Shown piece after piece: positions 34,217 through 45,854 of a stretch of 64,000 bases of DNA. This DNA comes from Welwitschia mirabilis. Its lineage: Eukaryota; Gnetophyta; Gnetopsida; Welwitschiales. Both the position numbers and the translations under genes were made by a program. The notes under the pieces are model-generated. The model was not told the DNA's origin. It saw only the letters and a program-made list of their open reading frames with translations, and searched no databases. The stretch covers positions 257,206,632 to 257,270,631 of the forward strand of contig JBOZIK010000001.1 in NCBI GenBank assembly GCA_051453625.1. Direction: 5' to 3'. Numbering within the stretch: position 1 is the first letter of the stretch; every line of letters begins with the position of its first letter.

Positions 34217-34785
34217 NNNNNNNNNNNNNNNNNNNNNNNNNNNNNNNNNNNNNNNNNNNNNNNNNNNNNNNNNNNNNNNNNNNNNNNNNNNNNNNNNNNN
34301 NNNNNNNNNNNNNNNNAGAAAAGGAGCCCTTCTATGTAAATTTCTTCATAAAATCCAACTAGTACTCTTTATACTTGTTATTAAAAACATTCTATTCACA
34401 TCCCATGTTACAAATGCCTCTAGTAGACATTTATATTTGATTAGGATAATTCAAGATAACATTCCTTTTGATATGTCCAAATTCCTTTCTTGTACCATCA
34501 CCAATAATGTAGGTCATAAGAACTTAGTTTTTTACCTCATTTATGACATCCTTTACATCATCCTTAAGTGTGATAATTGAGATAGGGATTACATAGAAAT
34601 CATTATTACTAGAAAAATAGTCCAAGTTCAAAAGAATAAGAATTTGAATTGGATTCTAAGGTAGCAACAAAAACTAAGAACAATAAGAGAAATAAGAAGA
34701 AGAAAGGGGAAAAACCCCATTGATAATACTTCTTAATTCCCTTCTTCACCTCTTCCTCCTCTTCGATGACTCTCTTCACCCACTT
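33749..34785. repeat. Gap-flanking direct duplication (about 468 bp) around Ns 34217-34316
   Basis: The block starting agaaaagaatcccttccatg at 33749 is repeated from 34317 to 34785. Both carry the gag-like relic, and the two readings differ by a handful of residues. The open frame 34197-34580 joins Ns to the second copy and is not a longer gene. Confidence 0.87.
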
Positions 34786-34935
34786 CAAGTAACTTAATTT
34801 TGAAGTAGGTATCAAGGAATTACATGACATGGATATGAAACTATAGGACAAAATGAAGAATATCTCTCACAAGTAAAAGGATATTTCCACGAAATAATAC
34901 GAGATATACAAAAATCTTGTAAGGATGGATTATCA
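34317..34935 (+). pseudogene. Gag-like relic, second copy and continuation
   Basis: After the gap the plus strand repeats the reading of 33749-34216 and then extends beyond it: a Ser-rich stretch, MTLFTHFK, a stop, LNFEVGIKELHDMDMKL, a stop, DKMKNISHK, with further stops up to about 34930. The extension has the heptad-like spacing of a coiled coil, as is common after the conserved domain of such gag proteins. The minus-strand frame 34609-34851 is the shadow of this region. Confidence 0.4.
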
Positions 34936-37000
34936 TAGAAGGTCAATTAGTTAACCCTTTTCCTTCACTCTCATTCCCTCTTCTATTATCTCATGCATTT
35001 TCAATTTTTGCCATTCATTATAATTTTCATTTTTACATTAAAATATAATTGTAATGATTTTACATCATGTAATGCAATTCCACTTTCATTCATCATTTCT
35101 ATTTGTTTTCATCATCATTGAATTTCGATTATAACTCTAGAATTTTCCATTTTGGCTAATAACTTCACACACTAATATCTAGGCCTAGAAGCATAATAAA
35201 ACATGTTTTGTTACTAGTTTTGACTAGCATCACCATAAATCTATTGAATTTCAGTCCTAGGTTTCTCTTCTATATTTTTAATTTCATGTAGAATCTATTA
35301 AGTCTTTGTGTCACTCATAAAATTTTCTAGAAACTGATTATAACCAACTTTCTAACTTATTTTTTATTATAAAATTTTAATATTATTCTTCATCTTTATT
35401 TTTCATTTTTAGTCACATTTTTTAATCATTTCATCCTTCATAAGAGTTCTAATTTTTAATATAGTGATCATCCCTTACTTCTAAGAGTTATTTTCATTTT
35501 ATATGCATCATTCTTAGGCATATTTAGACATCTTGCATTGAACATTTTTCTTTTCAGCATTTTCCTTACATATTTTACATTTTCATGCATTTTTTAANNN
35601 NNNNNNNNNNNNNNNNNNAGGTTTTTCTCCTATATTTTTAATTTCATTTAGAATCTATTAAGTCTTTGTGTCACTCATAAAATTTTCTAGAAACTGATTG
35701 TAACCCATTTTATAACTTATTTTTTACCATAAAATTTCAATATTATTCTTCATTTTTACTTTTCATTTTATTCCCATTTTTTAATCATTTCATCCTTCAT
35801 AATAGCTCTAATTTTTAATATAGTGATTACCCCTTACTTCTAAGAGTTATTTTCATTTTGTATGCATCATTCTTAGGCATATTTAGACATCTTGCATTGA
35901 ACATTTTTTCTTTTCAGCATTTTCCTTACATATTTTACATTTTCATGCATTTTTTAATGTTTTTATTTCCATCCAATACATGCACTATTTTTCTTTTAAT
36001 TTTTGCATTTAATTAACTCTCTTAAAAACTTTGAGAACCAATTTTATTTTAGTTGGAAAGAGTGACAATTTCACTTACTACTTATTGATTTATTATTATT
36101 CTGATTAAGTGTAATTTTTTTCTAAAACTATGCATAGCTTTTCAAGTTTTTATAATTATTTTCATGTTATTCTAAAATGCATTTACATTGAAAATTTTGT
36201 TATCTTATTAATCTTTATCATACTTTTTACTAAGATACTATTGAACGGTTAGTCAAGGGGTGTTTTAACATGTAAAAACCACATTTATTTCAAGTTATCA
36301 GAGCTAAATTAGCATGATCAATGTAGATTTCACATTGTTTTATGCATTTATTATGATCAATGCTAATTAAATTTGGATTTATTGATATTTCACCTCTACA
36401 CTATTAGTTTTCATCATACTAGCAAGTTGTAAAGCATTGTTCTAGAAGCTAGAGTGATGACATTTTACAAAGGTAACATACTAGTTCTATTGATAGTAGC
36501 ACTATTAATTTTCTAGATCATACCACCATTCTTATTTTCAAGAATCATATTTGACTGTTGAGTCAATTTCACCTACTAGTAACTTAGTATGAAGAGGCTA
36601 AAAACCATGTAAAATTCTAAATTTTAAATCCTAATCTTAACTCTAATGTCTTATTATATAAAAAGGATATGACATCTCANNNNNNNNNNTTTAGTTAGTT
36701 AGGAAATTAATAATAGTTAATTAATGAGTGGCTATTGAGATAGCATTTATAATTTATTATTTCTAAGTCCCTGCACTAGAGATGAGCTACTCATTCAATG
36801 CTATCATGACATTAAAAGCTCTAGCTTGATTTCCTTATGGATGTATTTTTATTTTGTTAATGTAATAAAGTCTAGAGTTTATTCTAATCTAATTGTAAGT
36901 GTGTTTATAAATCATAGTTATTATACTTAATAGAAATTTAATCTTTATCAAGAATTTCTTTTCTATATTTTTGATTGGTTATTTTAAATTAATATTAGTT
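34936..37000. other. Unassigned T-rich sequence
   Basis: No coding reading was recognised. It contains one gap-flanking duplication (35259-35957) and a 10-N run at 36680-36689. A ttatcagagc at 36295-36304 resembles part of a tRNA-Met primer site but has no LTR next to it. Confidence 0.45.
35259..35957. repeat. Gap-flanking direct duplication (about 339 bp) around Ns 35598-35618
   Basis: The block 35259-35597 is repeated at 35619-35957 with scattered differences. Here the gap is only 21 Ns, so even short N-runs can separate two versions of the same sequence. Confidence 0.87.
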
Positions 37001-37005
37001 CATAG

Positions 37006-37198
37006 TGCTAGGAAACTAATAAATTACACTTTGAAACTATACTTAAAAATATAAAAACCCTAGTAGAAATTGTAATTAGATGTTCTTGCCTACAAAAGTA
37101 AGATATATTATCATAATAATAATAGGTAATAAAACTATTATTTTAAAAAATAATTTTTAAGATTTTATTATTCTCTCTTATTCATGTTATTTTCTATA
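37006..37198 (+). repeat. 5' LTR of copia element B (short, about 190 bp)
   Basis: Matches 45657-45851. Best-kept shared segments are actatactt, then acaaaagtaag / ataaaagtaag, and taataataataggtaataaaa, followed by a T-rich end with ttattcat. It starts tgctagg and is followed two bases later by the primer site. Many substitutions separate the LTRs, so the insertion is old. Confidence 0.75.
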
Positions 37199-37200
37199 AG

Positions 37201-37217
37201 TGATGTCAGAGATGTGG
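37201..37217 (+). other. Primer-binding site of element B (tRNA-Met type)
   Basis: tgatgtcagagatgtgg resembles the initiator-tRNA-Met primer site tggtatcagagc with several decayed positions. Its place two bases after the 5' LTR end, with the LTR end fixed independently by LTR comparison, supports the call. Confidence 0.7.
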
Positions 37218-39761
37218 GTTAGCTTCTTTAGCAAGTTTTTATTCTCTTTTATATTACATGATTAATTAAAAGAATGCACTAACCAGTACAACAGAGGATC
37301 TTTGCCACATCTAGCCCCCAAACTGTGAAACATATAGCTAAATATATTTGTAGTACCATATTGCATAAGAGAGAAAACATGAATCATGTATACATCTCTT
37401 TATTTTTAATTCCAGCAACCTTTTATACACTCCTCCTTATCTGCTTTTTGGTGGCTACTTAATGCTTATAAGTTATCAAATTTTCTATAGCATTTTGTAA
37501 AGAACTTTTTTTTTCCTTTTTACCTCCTTGACTCTTGTGTTCTAATGTTTACATGGTATTTTATTTGATTTTTTTAATGTTTTTATGCTATAGATCCATA
37601 ATTTTTAACTATAGACTAGTCACTTATTTTATGGGAATAATGTTCTTATAGAAGTACATTGAGGATGTAGTAGCTCCTACCATTTGACATTTTTATAGAC
37701 ATTTTCTCTTCTTGATCATTCAATATTTATAAAGTGATTATTTCATCAAAAACTACACACTAATACATCATTGTAATGTATTTTGCCTATATTGACCTTC
37801 CAAAATAGTCAATACCTTCTCTAATGTTTCTTATACATGATATTAGGCTCACTTATGGAATAAAGAACATCATGAATTGTGATAGTAATGTCATCATTAG
37901 CAACATGGTACATCATTCAATCTTTGCAAATAAAAAACTACAATGATTTTGGAAAAGGAAGTTGCTAAAGATGTAATAACTATTTTTTCCCTGCACTAAT
38001 CTTTATTGCCTTCTACCTATAGTAGCAATCTTTTGATTTTTTAACATTGTTTTTATCTTCTCACTTACTTCAGCAAGTATGTTGTTCTCAAGATAGGATT
38101 AATTTTTAGATAGCCTTTGCTTCTTTGCTTTTATGCCCTTCATAAATGCACTACTTTTCTAAATACCTTTAGTTATGCATCATGCTATACATTAAGTTTT
38201 TAACCTATTTTGTACTTTCAATAATAGATTTTATTTACTTTAGCGATTTAAGCACCACTTCTTCTAGCATTAATAAAATAAGTGCTTATGTTTTCCCTTG
38301 TGGACAAGTATGGGTTACACATCTGCTATAACAACTTAACACCTACTTGCTACTAATATGCTATAGCATTTCTTATTCTAGTAAATGAAACACCATGCTA
38401 TCTTTTACCATTAAGAACTAAAACTCCTCAATCACTAAGACATTTTATAGCTTACATGTTGTATCTATAGCATTCATTTTTCACTCTATTATCACCCACA
38501 TATTTCTAGTAAGATAGAACATTTTAAGAGCAATAAGAAGGAAGTCATTCATGGTGTGTCATTCATGTAAGGTTATGTAAGATAGAAAATAAAAGGAAGT
38601 TACCTAAGTCACATGCCTTAATAGTGCTATTAATAGGTGCACATATTACAAATTATGCTCTTTTTTTAGCATTTTTTCTAATTTTCATGAATGCATTTTT
38701 TTAGCCATTTCTTAATGATTAGTTCTATCTTATGCACACAAATTTTAGATAACAATTGTATACCTAGCATCATCTTCAAGGGTAGAATTCTTTAAAAAAT
38801 TTTAATTGTGTTTTTTTAGCATTCACTTAAGAATTGTAATCCTAAAAATTATCTTACAAGTTAAGTTGAGATGTGGAGCAAGATTCCTTAACTTGATTTT
38901 ATTCTACTTAGACTTGTTTTTATGATTTGGATAAATTAAACTAAGTTAAAAGATAAGTAGTATATACTTATCTTAACTTATCAAAATCAGTCCCTTTAAC
39001 TTTATGTTCTTTGGTCTTTTTTATTTTTACAGTTAAAGACAAACTTGAAATGTTTTTCTTGCTTGAGGAATAAAATTAAATATGATTTTACCCCCTAGAT
39101 ACATAATATTTTTCATTATTAATAAGTCTTAGTTGGTGATGGACATGAAAGTCCTTTAGAAATAGAGACTTGTGTTAGCTACATTACCCTCTACACTTGT
39201 TGCGTAATTATAGCTATTATAATTATAAAGGTCAAGCATCCTAATGTTTAAATTCCCATGCACAACTTGATAATGAAGGATGTATAAGATAAAAACTAAA
39301 GGCACAGTGTTAGAGTCTACTTGGATTTCATCACCAAGAAGATAAGAAGGCATTAATGTAAGAAATTTTAAAATTTAAGTGCTTAAGGTATAATTAGGTT
39401 ATCAACATTACATGATACTCTCCCTTAATGGGGTTATATAGCCAAGGTAATCAAAACTAGTCAATGACTTAAATTTCCTATGACATGATGCATGCTTTAT
39501 ATTTTTATTTCCTTCAAAGATAAGGATTTCATCCTTAGAGAGGACATAATTACTACCCATATTGAAAGTAAAACATTAAAATTGATAAAGCTACATTTTT
39601 ATCACTTAATAATAAATTTAGACCCTTGCATTAAAATATATCACATTCACATAAGAAACATTTAATAAATTACTTTACTTCTTCTTCATGCAAGTAGGCA
39701 TTTTTTTTTAGGCTTTTTAGGCTTTGCCATTGGTTTTCATCACATCTTATATATTGGAAAG
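37218..39761. other. Long leader of element B without recognised coding
   Basis: About 2.5 kb between the primer site and the first gag-like reading. Copia leaders are usually far shorter, so another element may be nested here or gag may have lost its recognisable N-terminus. A minus-strand frame at 39156-39353 has no recognisable motif. No second pair of LTRs was found inside. Confidence 0.4.
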
Positions 39762-40768
39762 ATTAATCAACTTATGAATGAGAGTAAAATCTCTTAAGTG
39801 CACCTCTTTATCATAACTTTTTTAAACATTTTTATTATGCCATTAAAACCTAGATAAATTATTTAAACTTGTGAATATAAGTAAGATCCCATGTCACATT
39901 AACTCTATCATTTCATCTCTCTATTTATTAATTTTTCATTTTAAATTGATAAGTGTTATTTTTTTTAATGGACAGATCTATTATTCTATTATGGATGTGA
40001 GCATGATTCCCCTAAAAATTGACTATACTTCACAACTTATCATCTTCTCTTCTAATTTTATCAAACCATGTCAACCTTAAAGGGCAAGTTTCAAATACTA
40101 TCAGATTCACTCACATTGATTTTAACAACTAAAATCATGTCCAATGTTAGAATCACTTTTCAGGATGATCAGTCATTAGAAGACTGGCATGAGGACTTTA
40201 TGTTAACTACGCATNNNNNNNNNNNNNNNNNNNNNNNNNNNNNNNNNNNNNNNNNNNNNNNNNNNNNNNNNNNNNNNNNNNNNNNNNNNNNNNNNNNNNN
40301 NNNNNNNNNNNNNNATTCAACTTATGAATGAGAGTAAAATATCTTTTAAATTAAGTTCACCTCTTTATCATAACTTTTTTCAACAATTTTATTATACCAT
40401 TAAAACCTAGATAAATTATTTAAACTTGTGAATATAAGTAAGATCTCATGTTACATCAACTATATCATTTCATCTCTCTATTTATTAATTTTTATTTTTA
40501 AGTTGATAAGTATTATTTATTTAATGGACAGATCCATTATTCTATTGTGGATGTGAGCATGATTCCCCTAAAAATTAACTATACTTCACAACTTATCATC
40601 TTCTCTTCTAATTTTATCAAACCATGGCAACCTCAAAGGGTATGTTTTAGATACTATTAAACTCATTTATATTGGTTTTAACAATTGGAATCATGATTAA
40701 CATTACAATTCTCTTTAAAATAATTATTGATAGAAGTATAAGCATGAGGGGTTTATGTTAATTATATG
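39762..40768. repeat. Gap-flanking direct duplication (about 453 bp) around Ns 40215-40314
   Basis: The block ending at 40214 starts near 39762 (aatcaacttatgaatgagag) and is repeated from 40315 to about 40768. Both copies carry a gag-like start, ATGTCAACC at 40068 and ATGGCAACC at 40624. Confidence 0.85.
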
Positions 40769-41950
40769 TATTTATGATTTTGATAAGGATTTCTTTAAGA
40801 GAGGGCATGTAACTTTTAGAATAAGATGAAGAATATTCTTGAAGAAATATTAATAGAAAATTTATGGAGATTATGTGTGAACTAGTAATTTTCCAATACA
40901 AAAAGTTGATTTATAGAAATTATATATGTCATACCCACTTTGGTACTTTATGGAATGCATTTTATACTATGAATAACTTAGAACTCATTAATCTCATAAC
41001 TGCATGAACAATTTGTATTATGAAAAGGGAAAGATAAAACAATTANNNNNNNNNNNNNNNNNNNNNNNNNNNNNNNNNNNNNNNNNNNNNNNNNNNNNNN
41101 NNNNNNNNNNNNNNNNNNNNNNNNNNNNNNNNNNNNNNNNNNNNNTGAGGGCTTATGTTAATTATATGTATTTATGGTTTTAATAAGATTCTTTAAGAGA
41201 GGGCATGTGACTTTTTAGAATAAGATGAAGAATATTATTGAAGAAATATTAATAGAAAATTTATGGATATTATGTGTGAACTAGTATTTTTCCAATACAA
41301 AAAGTTGATTTATAGAAATTATATACATCATACCCACTTTAGTAATTTATGGAATGTATTTTATACCATGAATAACTTAGAACTCATTAATCTCATAACT
41401 AGCATGAATAATTTTTATTATGAAAAGGGAAATATAAAACAATTAATTATCGATGACTAACATCAATGCCAAGGAAGCTAAGATCAACATACAAAATCAA
41501 GTTTTTATTCATTATGTTAACCTAGCCTAATTTTTTATTTAGAGGATCCATCTTTGTACAACTATATTGTATTATTATATGAAAACAAATAACTTTTTAA
41601 AATGAACTTTAATGTGCTAGTACGAATATCATTATCACTAAAGCTTACTTTAACTATGTAAGCTTCTTATCCTTTGATAGTACTTTTAAAGTTTCTCATT
41701 CTTATGATAAGCCTTGATAATATAAATAGTCTTTAAGAAATTTTCTTCTTTTACAAGATAAGTAGAATAAGAAGTATAAGGCTCTTCATAAGAAACCATC
41801 AACTCCTGTACCTTAATGTAGTAAAACTCAATAAAAGAAGAGAGTAGCTCATACTAATATCGATTCTTAGAATAAAAACTACTAATGCTCTCATTGTAGA
41901 AGATAAGATCATACCACTATATTCTATAGAATACCTTGGGAGAAGACCAA
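40068..41950 (+). pseudogene. Copia gag relic (element B)
   Basis: Candidate starts are the ATG at 40068 (MSTLKGKFQILSDSL) and its duplicate at 40624 (MATSKGMF then a stop). Later pieces include NLWNVFYTMNNLELI near 41350, of the type found in gag helices. The clearest part is a CCHC zinc knuckle at 41886-41927, reading CSHCRR-stop-DHTTIFY: the first two Cys and the His are in place, and the last Cys is replaced by Tyr, as a TGT-to-TAT change would give. The relic is doubled in two places by gap duplications, so its true length cannot be read from this assembly. Function would be RNA packaging; as assembled it cannot be translated. Confidence 0.7.
40745..41445. repeat. Gap-flanking direct duplication (about 300 bp) around Ns 41046-41145
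   Basis: The block 40745-41045 is repeated at 41146-41445, inside the gag relic of element B. The open frame 41263-41460 belongs to the second copy. It partly overlaps the preceding duplication, so three versions of a short segment near 40745-40768 are present. Confidence 0.85.
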
Positions 41951-42058
41951 GTCTACACCTAACGCTAATGTAGTAACTAAGGAGTTTAGTTCTCTCAATG
42001 ATGTTGAATGCTATGAATCTAATGCTATCTTAATGAGCATATACATCTTCATAAGATA

Positions 42059-42250
42059 TGGATTCTTAATACTAGTGCTACTAAGCACATGACTTATAAA
42101 AAAGATTATTTAATTATTTTGTTAAAGCACCTAGTAAAGTCTATTGAGTAAATATAACTCCAATTCTACTGAAAGGATATGGTTTAGTTATGCTTAATTT
42201 GGGATCTTTTACTTTACAAACTGTGTTAAATTCTTTATATGTATTCCCTT
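42059..42250 (+). pseudogene. Copia protease relic (element B)
   Basis: The plus strand reads WILNTSATKHMTYKKDYLI. Copia proteases have a W-I-L/I-D-S/T-G-A-T-x-H-M pattern holding the catalytic aspartate. Here the Asp is Asn and the Gly is Ser, both explained by G-to-A changes. A downstream piece, LGSFTLQTVLNSLYVFPY near 42198-42250, fits the usual end of the protease region. Protease would cleave the gag-pol polyprotein; with the catalytic residue gone and stops following, it is inactive. Confidence 0.82.
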
Positions 42251-42454
42251 ATTGAGTTCTTATCTTCTATCACATATAACCTTTGTGAGATGATGCCATT
42301 CTATCTCCATGATAAATAAATCAATTAGGATTATGATAATGAATATAATTTTTTCATGAAGGCTATATGAATGGAAATATTAAACATTTAAGGCTATGTT
42401 AAGATGTGAAATATTACCTGCATTAGTTTGAAATATGACATTTCCCTCTAGCTA

Positions 42455-43435
42455 TTATGGCATGCTTGTCTAGTTCATCTTATAGTTCATACATTAAATG
42501 TAATGTGTGAGAATGGGCATCAGATTCTTCCATCTAGTGCATGGAATTTTCCATAGTGTGAATCATGAATCATGAGCAAAGAAACTCAATGTCATTTTAC
42601 ATTAAGAAAATTACAAAATGATCATGACCTATTACTTATTTATAGTGATCTATATGATTCAATACCAATTCCTATACTTCAAGACCTTTGTTGTTTTATA
42701 TCATTCATTAATGACTGATTATAAATTACTTTAGTGTAATTTATAGCCTTAAATTCTCATGCTTAAATATTTTTTAAAGTTTTNNNNNNNNNNNNNNNNN
42801 NNNNNNNNNNNNNNNNNNNNNNNNNNNNNNNNNNNNNNNNNNNNNNNNNNNNNNNNNNNNNNNNNNNNNNNNNNNNNNNNNNNGTTTAAAATTTTTTTAA
42901 AGTTTTTAAGACTAAAGTGAAAAAGAAATTAAAATACAAGATAAAAGATATCCACTCTAATAATGGTTAAAAATATATGTTTAATAGAATTCAATGAATA
43001 TTTCACTTCAAAAGGTTAGACATCTAAATATTTACCTAAAAACACTCTAATGAAATAGAATTGCTAAAATATTTAATTATACCATCATGTATAGGTCATG
43101 ATATATGATCTATTTTTGTGATCATAAAACCTATCTCTAGGATGAAACTATGAGTACTATGATGTATGTCAATAATCATATTAGATGTTACTTTGAAAAG
43201 GATATCTCTCTTGCTAAAAAATGATATGATTATAAGCATTCTTTACAACATCTTTATATGTTTGTCTGTAAATACTATGTTCATATTTCTAGTAAATATG
43301 TTAATAAACTTAGTGCACATGCTCACATTGGTGTATTTATTAGTTATCAATTAGGCTAGAAGAGATATCATGTCTACTTTTTTGAACATCATGAAATCAT
43401 TATTTCTCATGATGTCATATTCTTAGAAACCTCAT
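42455..43435 (+). pseudogene. Copia integrase relic (element B)
   Basis: Pieces in order: LWHACLVHLIVH at 42455, matching the His-containing start of the pre-integrase zinc-binding region; LLLIYSDLYDSIPIPIL at about 42629, covering the first catalytic Asp of the integrase core; FISFIND just after; then, past a 100-N gap at 42784-42883 with a roughly 20-base flank repeat, KTKVKKKLKYKIKDIHSNNG at 42909-42968, covering the second catalytic region, where the expected Asp before N-G is Asn; and KLSAHAHIGVFISYQLG, stop, KRYHVYFFE at 43308-43387, the conserved GYS-type segment. ISHDVIFLE follows at about 43406. Stops and frameshifts join these pieces, so it is inactive. Confidence 0.85.
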
Positions 43436-44059
43436 AGAATAATTCTTAATTGAATCCTTTTAAGATTTATTCTTCCTTTCACATTGTAATTATTCTAGAT
43501 TCTCAATATCTTATGGTTGAGAGGAGAGATGTATCCACCAATTATTTAGTTCCTTGTAAATTAGTACATCCACATTGAAACCTTTAGAGATTAAGTGATT
43601 TTGTGTTCCTAGCATATATGATCATGGTTTTAGTAGTAACCAATATGCTAATAATGCTCAAAATGAAGATGAAGGTCTTGATTAGAATCTACTCTATAAG
43701 ATGTTCATGATAATGGAAAGAGAAAATTTGAAACTAAAAAAATATTACATACATATATTAAAGATAATAATGGGATTAATTTAAACTTTGATGATGAGCC
43801 ATACTTATTTAAAATATGCTATTGAACATGATCAACACATAAAAGCCATAAAATAAAAATATGATAGTATTATTAAAAATTGTACTTGAAATTTAATTGA
43901 TCTTTTATTAGGATGCATTAGTTTACCTAACAAATGTATTTTTCTCATAAAGTATAATGCATACAACATTCTTAAATGACACAAACCTTAGCTTATTGCT
44001 ATAGATCTATGACAAAAAAAAGGACTTAATTATAATAAATTTTTTATATTAATAGAAAA

Positions 44060-44480
44060 ATGAACTAACATTTGAATAATGGTTGGTTTAACAGCATAAG
44101 AGAATAGAAAATTCATCAATTAAATGTAGATATTTTCTTCATTCATGAATATCTGAATGAATAGATACACATGATCAGCAAATAAGTTTTGAAGTAAAGG
44201 AACTAGAATAGAAGGTGTATAGACTGATACAATATCTATATGGGATAAAATAAGCATGGATATTATGGTATACTCTTGTAAATCATTTGAACATCATTGG
44301 ATTTAAATTCTATGACTGTTAAGATATTAATGTAAAATTCTTCATGAAATATTATAAAGACAAATATTCCTATATAGTGGTACATATTAATAACATGCTA
44401 TTTCTGAAAAGTAATGAAGTTGATAACAAATGAATAGAATGTGATCTAAATAAGGCATTTAAAATTTTTGACGTTGAACT
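44060..44480 (+). pseudogene. Copia reverse transcriptase relic (element B)
   Basis: KIHQLNVDIFFIHEYLNE at 44108-44161 corresponds to the motif holding the first catalytic Asp of copia RT; here that Asp is Asn. YIVVHINNMLFLKSNE at 44371-44418 corresponds to the Y-V-D-D motif; both Asp are Asn and Tyr is His. Between them the frame has many stops. All three catalytic aspartates are therefore lost, each by a change that one G-to-A would produce. The region upstream to 43440 is poorly preserved. Confidence 0.85.
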
Positions 44481-44739
44481 GACTAGATTTTATTTTTGTG
44501 TAAAAATCATTTACAACATAAAATATTCTTAACTCAAAGCAAATACATTGGAGTCTTGATTCAGAAATTTGATTACAAAGTGCCAAAGAATTTATAATAT
44601 CTCTAAAAAAAATGTTAATATATCTATTAATAAAGACTTAGAACCTATAAATAAGACTAAGTATAAAATAATATTACGAATTCTAATATATACAATTAAA
44701 ATAAATCAAATATATGTTATTGTATTAGTGTACTATTAA

Positions 44740-45185
44740 GATATCTTCATGCAACCAAGCCTAATCATATGAATGTTGCTAAGAGAGTACTAAGACACTT
44801 AAAGAAGATAAAAAATTAGGTTTGATATTTAAGAGAAATTATTAATTCATCCTAAAGGCATGCTCTGATTCTTATTTCACTAGATAATATGATACTTTAT
44901 TATCAACATTAAGATCTATCATATTCTTATAGACATCATCATTATGTTATTTTTTAAAGAATCAATAGACCATAAAGTGATCTTTTACAAAGGTAGAATA
45001 CATGATTGCTTCTAAGGAATGTAAAGAGATTCAATGGCTAATAAAATTATAGGAAGTATTAAATTTAAATTAAAAAAACTAAATAGCTCTTCATAAATAA
45101 TTAGTTAGTAATTTACATAGCAAAATATCTAGTGCATTATAAGAAGCTAAAACACATTGGTATTGGGACCCATAAAATCATGAAA
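44740..45185 (+). pseudogene. Copia RNase H relic (element B)
   Basis: ATKPNHMNVAKRVLRHLKK at 44750-44806 matches the strongly conserved AKRVLRYLK-type segment at the RT-RNase H junction of copia elements. FTKVEYMIASKECKEIQW at about 44983-45036 matches the segment with the catalytic Glu (E-Y), which is kept. A decayed KISSAL, stop, EAKTHWYWD reading near 45125-45170 corresponds to the terminal H-x-R-T-K-H-I segment. Frames differ between pieces and stops are present. Confidence 0.85.
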
Positions 45186-45647
45186 CTCATATAGCATAAA
45201 GTTATTATACTTGTTTACTATCTAATCATATAGGAAACCTCTAATATCCTCATGAGACCACTTAGTTAAGAGAAGTTCTAATATTATCAATCCAAGATTA
45301 AAATAACCTTGAGTTAAAGAATCTCATTTTCTATTACATATTGGGTTTCATTTGGCTTTTAGAGTCTCTACTTGAATTCAATCTCTATTCAAGTATCATG
45401 GAATGTGTAGTATTATTTTTACCTAGTATTGTGAGTTTCATAGTACATTTTGGCCTAGCATCATGGAATATGCAATGTGCCATAGAGTCATACCTACTAT
45501 AGAATGTATAGCAGTAAATTAACTACTTATATGAAAAAGTGATTTCTTTACATCATAATTCCTATTACAAGGTATTATTATAGCCATTATTCCTAAGGTT
45601 CGCCTCTTAGCACTTTGGTTTTCTTAGAAGAAAGTGTATTTCCATTT

Positions 45648-45656
45648 GAGGGGGAA
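45648..45656 (+). other. Polypurine tract of element B
   Basis: gagggggaa directly precedes the 3' LTR start and follows the pol relic, as expected for the plus-strand primer of an LTR element. Confidence 0.78.
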
Positions 45657-45851
45657 TTTCTCTAGTACTTATAACCTGTATCGTGCGACTATACTTGGAA
45701 GAGATAAGATTCTCAGTAAAAACACTAATTTCATGTGCTTACCTATAAAAGTAAGCTCTTTGTTAATAATAATAGGTAATAAAATTACTTTTTGAAAAAC
45801 TAATTTCAAGGATTTTCTAGTTTTCTTTTACTTATCACTATTTCTTATTCA
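45657..45851 (+). repeat. 3' LTR of copia element B
   Basis: About 195 bp, matching 37006-37198. It starts just after the polypurine tract near tttctctagtac and ends near ttcttattca. The exact last base is uncertain by about two positions because the LTR ends have decayed. Confidence 0.75.
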
Positions 45852-45854
45852 TAG

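Larger units (their letters stand above)
37006..45851 (+). mobile_element. Ty1/copia LTR retrotransposon B, plus strand, decayed
   Basis: About 8.8 kb as assembled. Components in order: 5' LTR 37006-37198, primer site 37201-37217, a 2.8 kb leader without recognised coding, gag relic from about 40068, zinc knuckle 41886-41927, protease motif 42059-42097, integrase pieces 42455-43435, reverse transcriptase pieces 44108-44430, RNase H pieces 44756-45180, polypurine tract 45648-45656 and 3' LTR to about 45851. The order protease-integrase-RT is diagnostic of copia, as Ty3/gypsy elements have integrase last. A five-base catag occurs just before the 5' LTR (37001-37005) and at 45850-45854, a possible target-site duplication. 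All protein regions carry stops, and key residues are lost. Gap duplications at 39762-40768 and 40745-41445 inflate the gag part. Confidence 0.88.
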
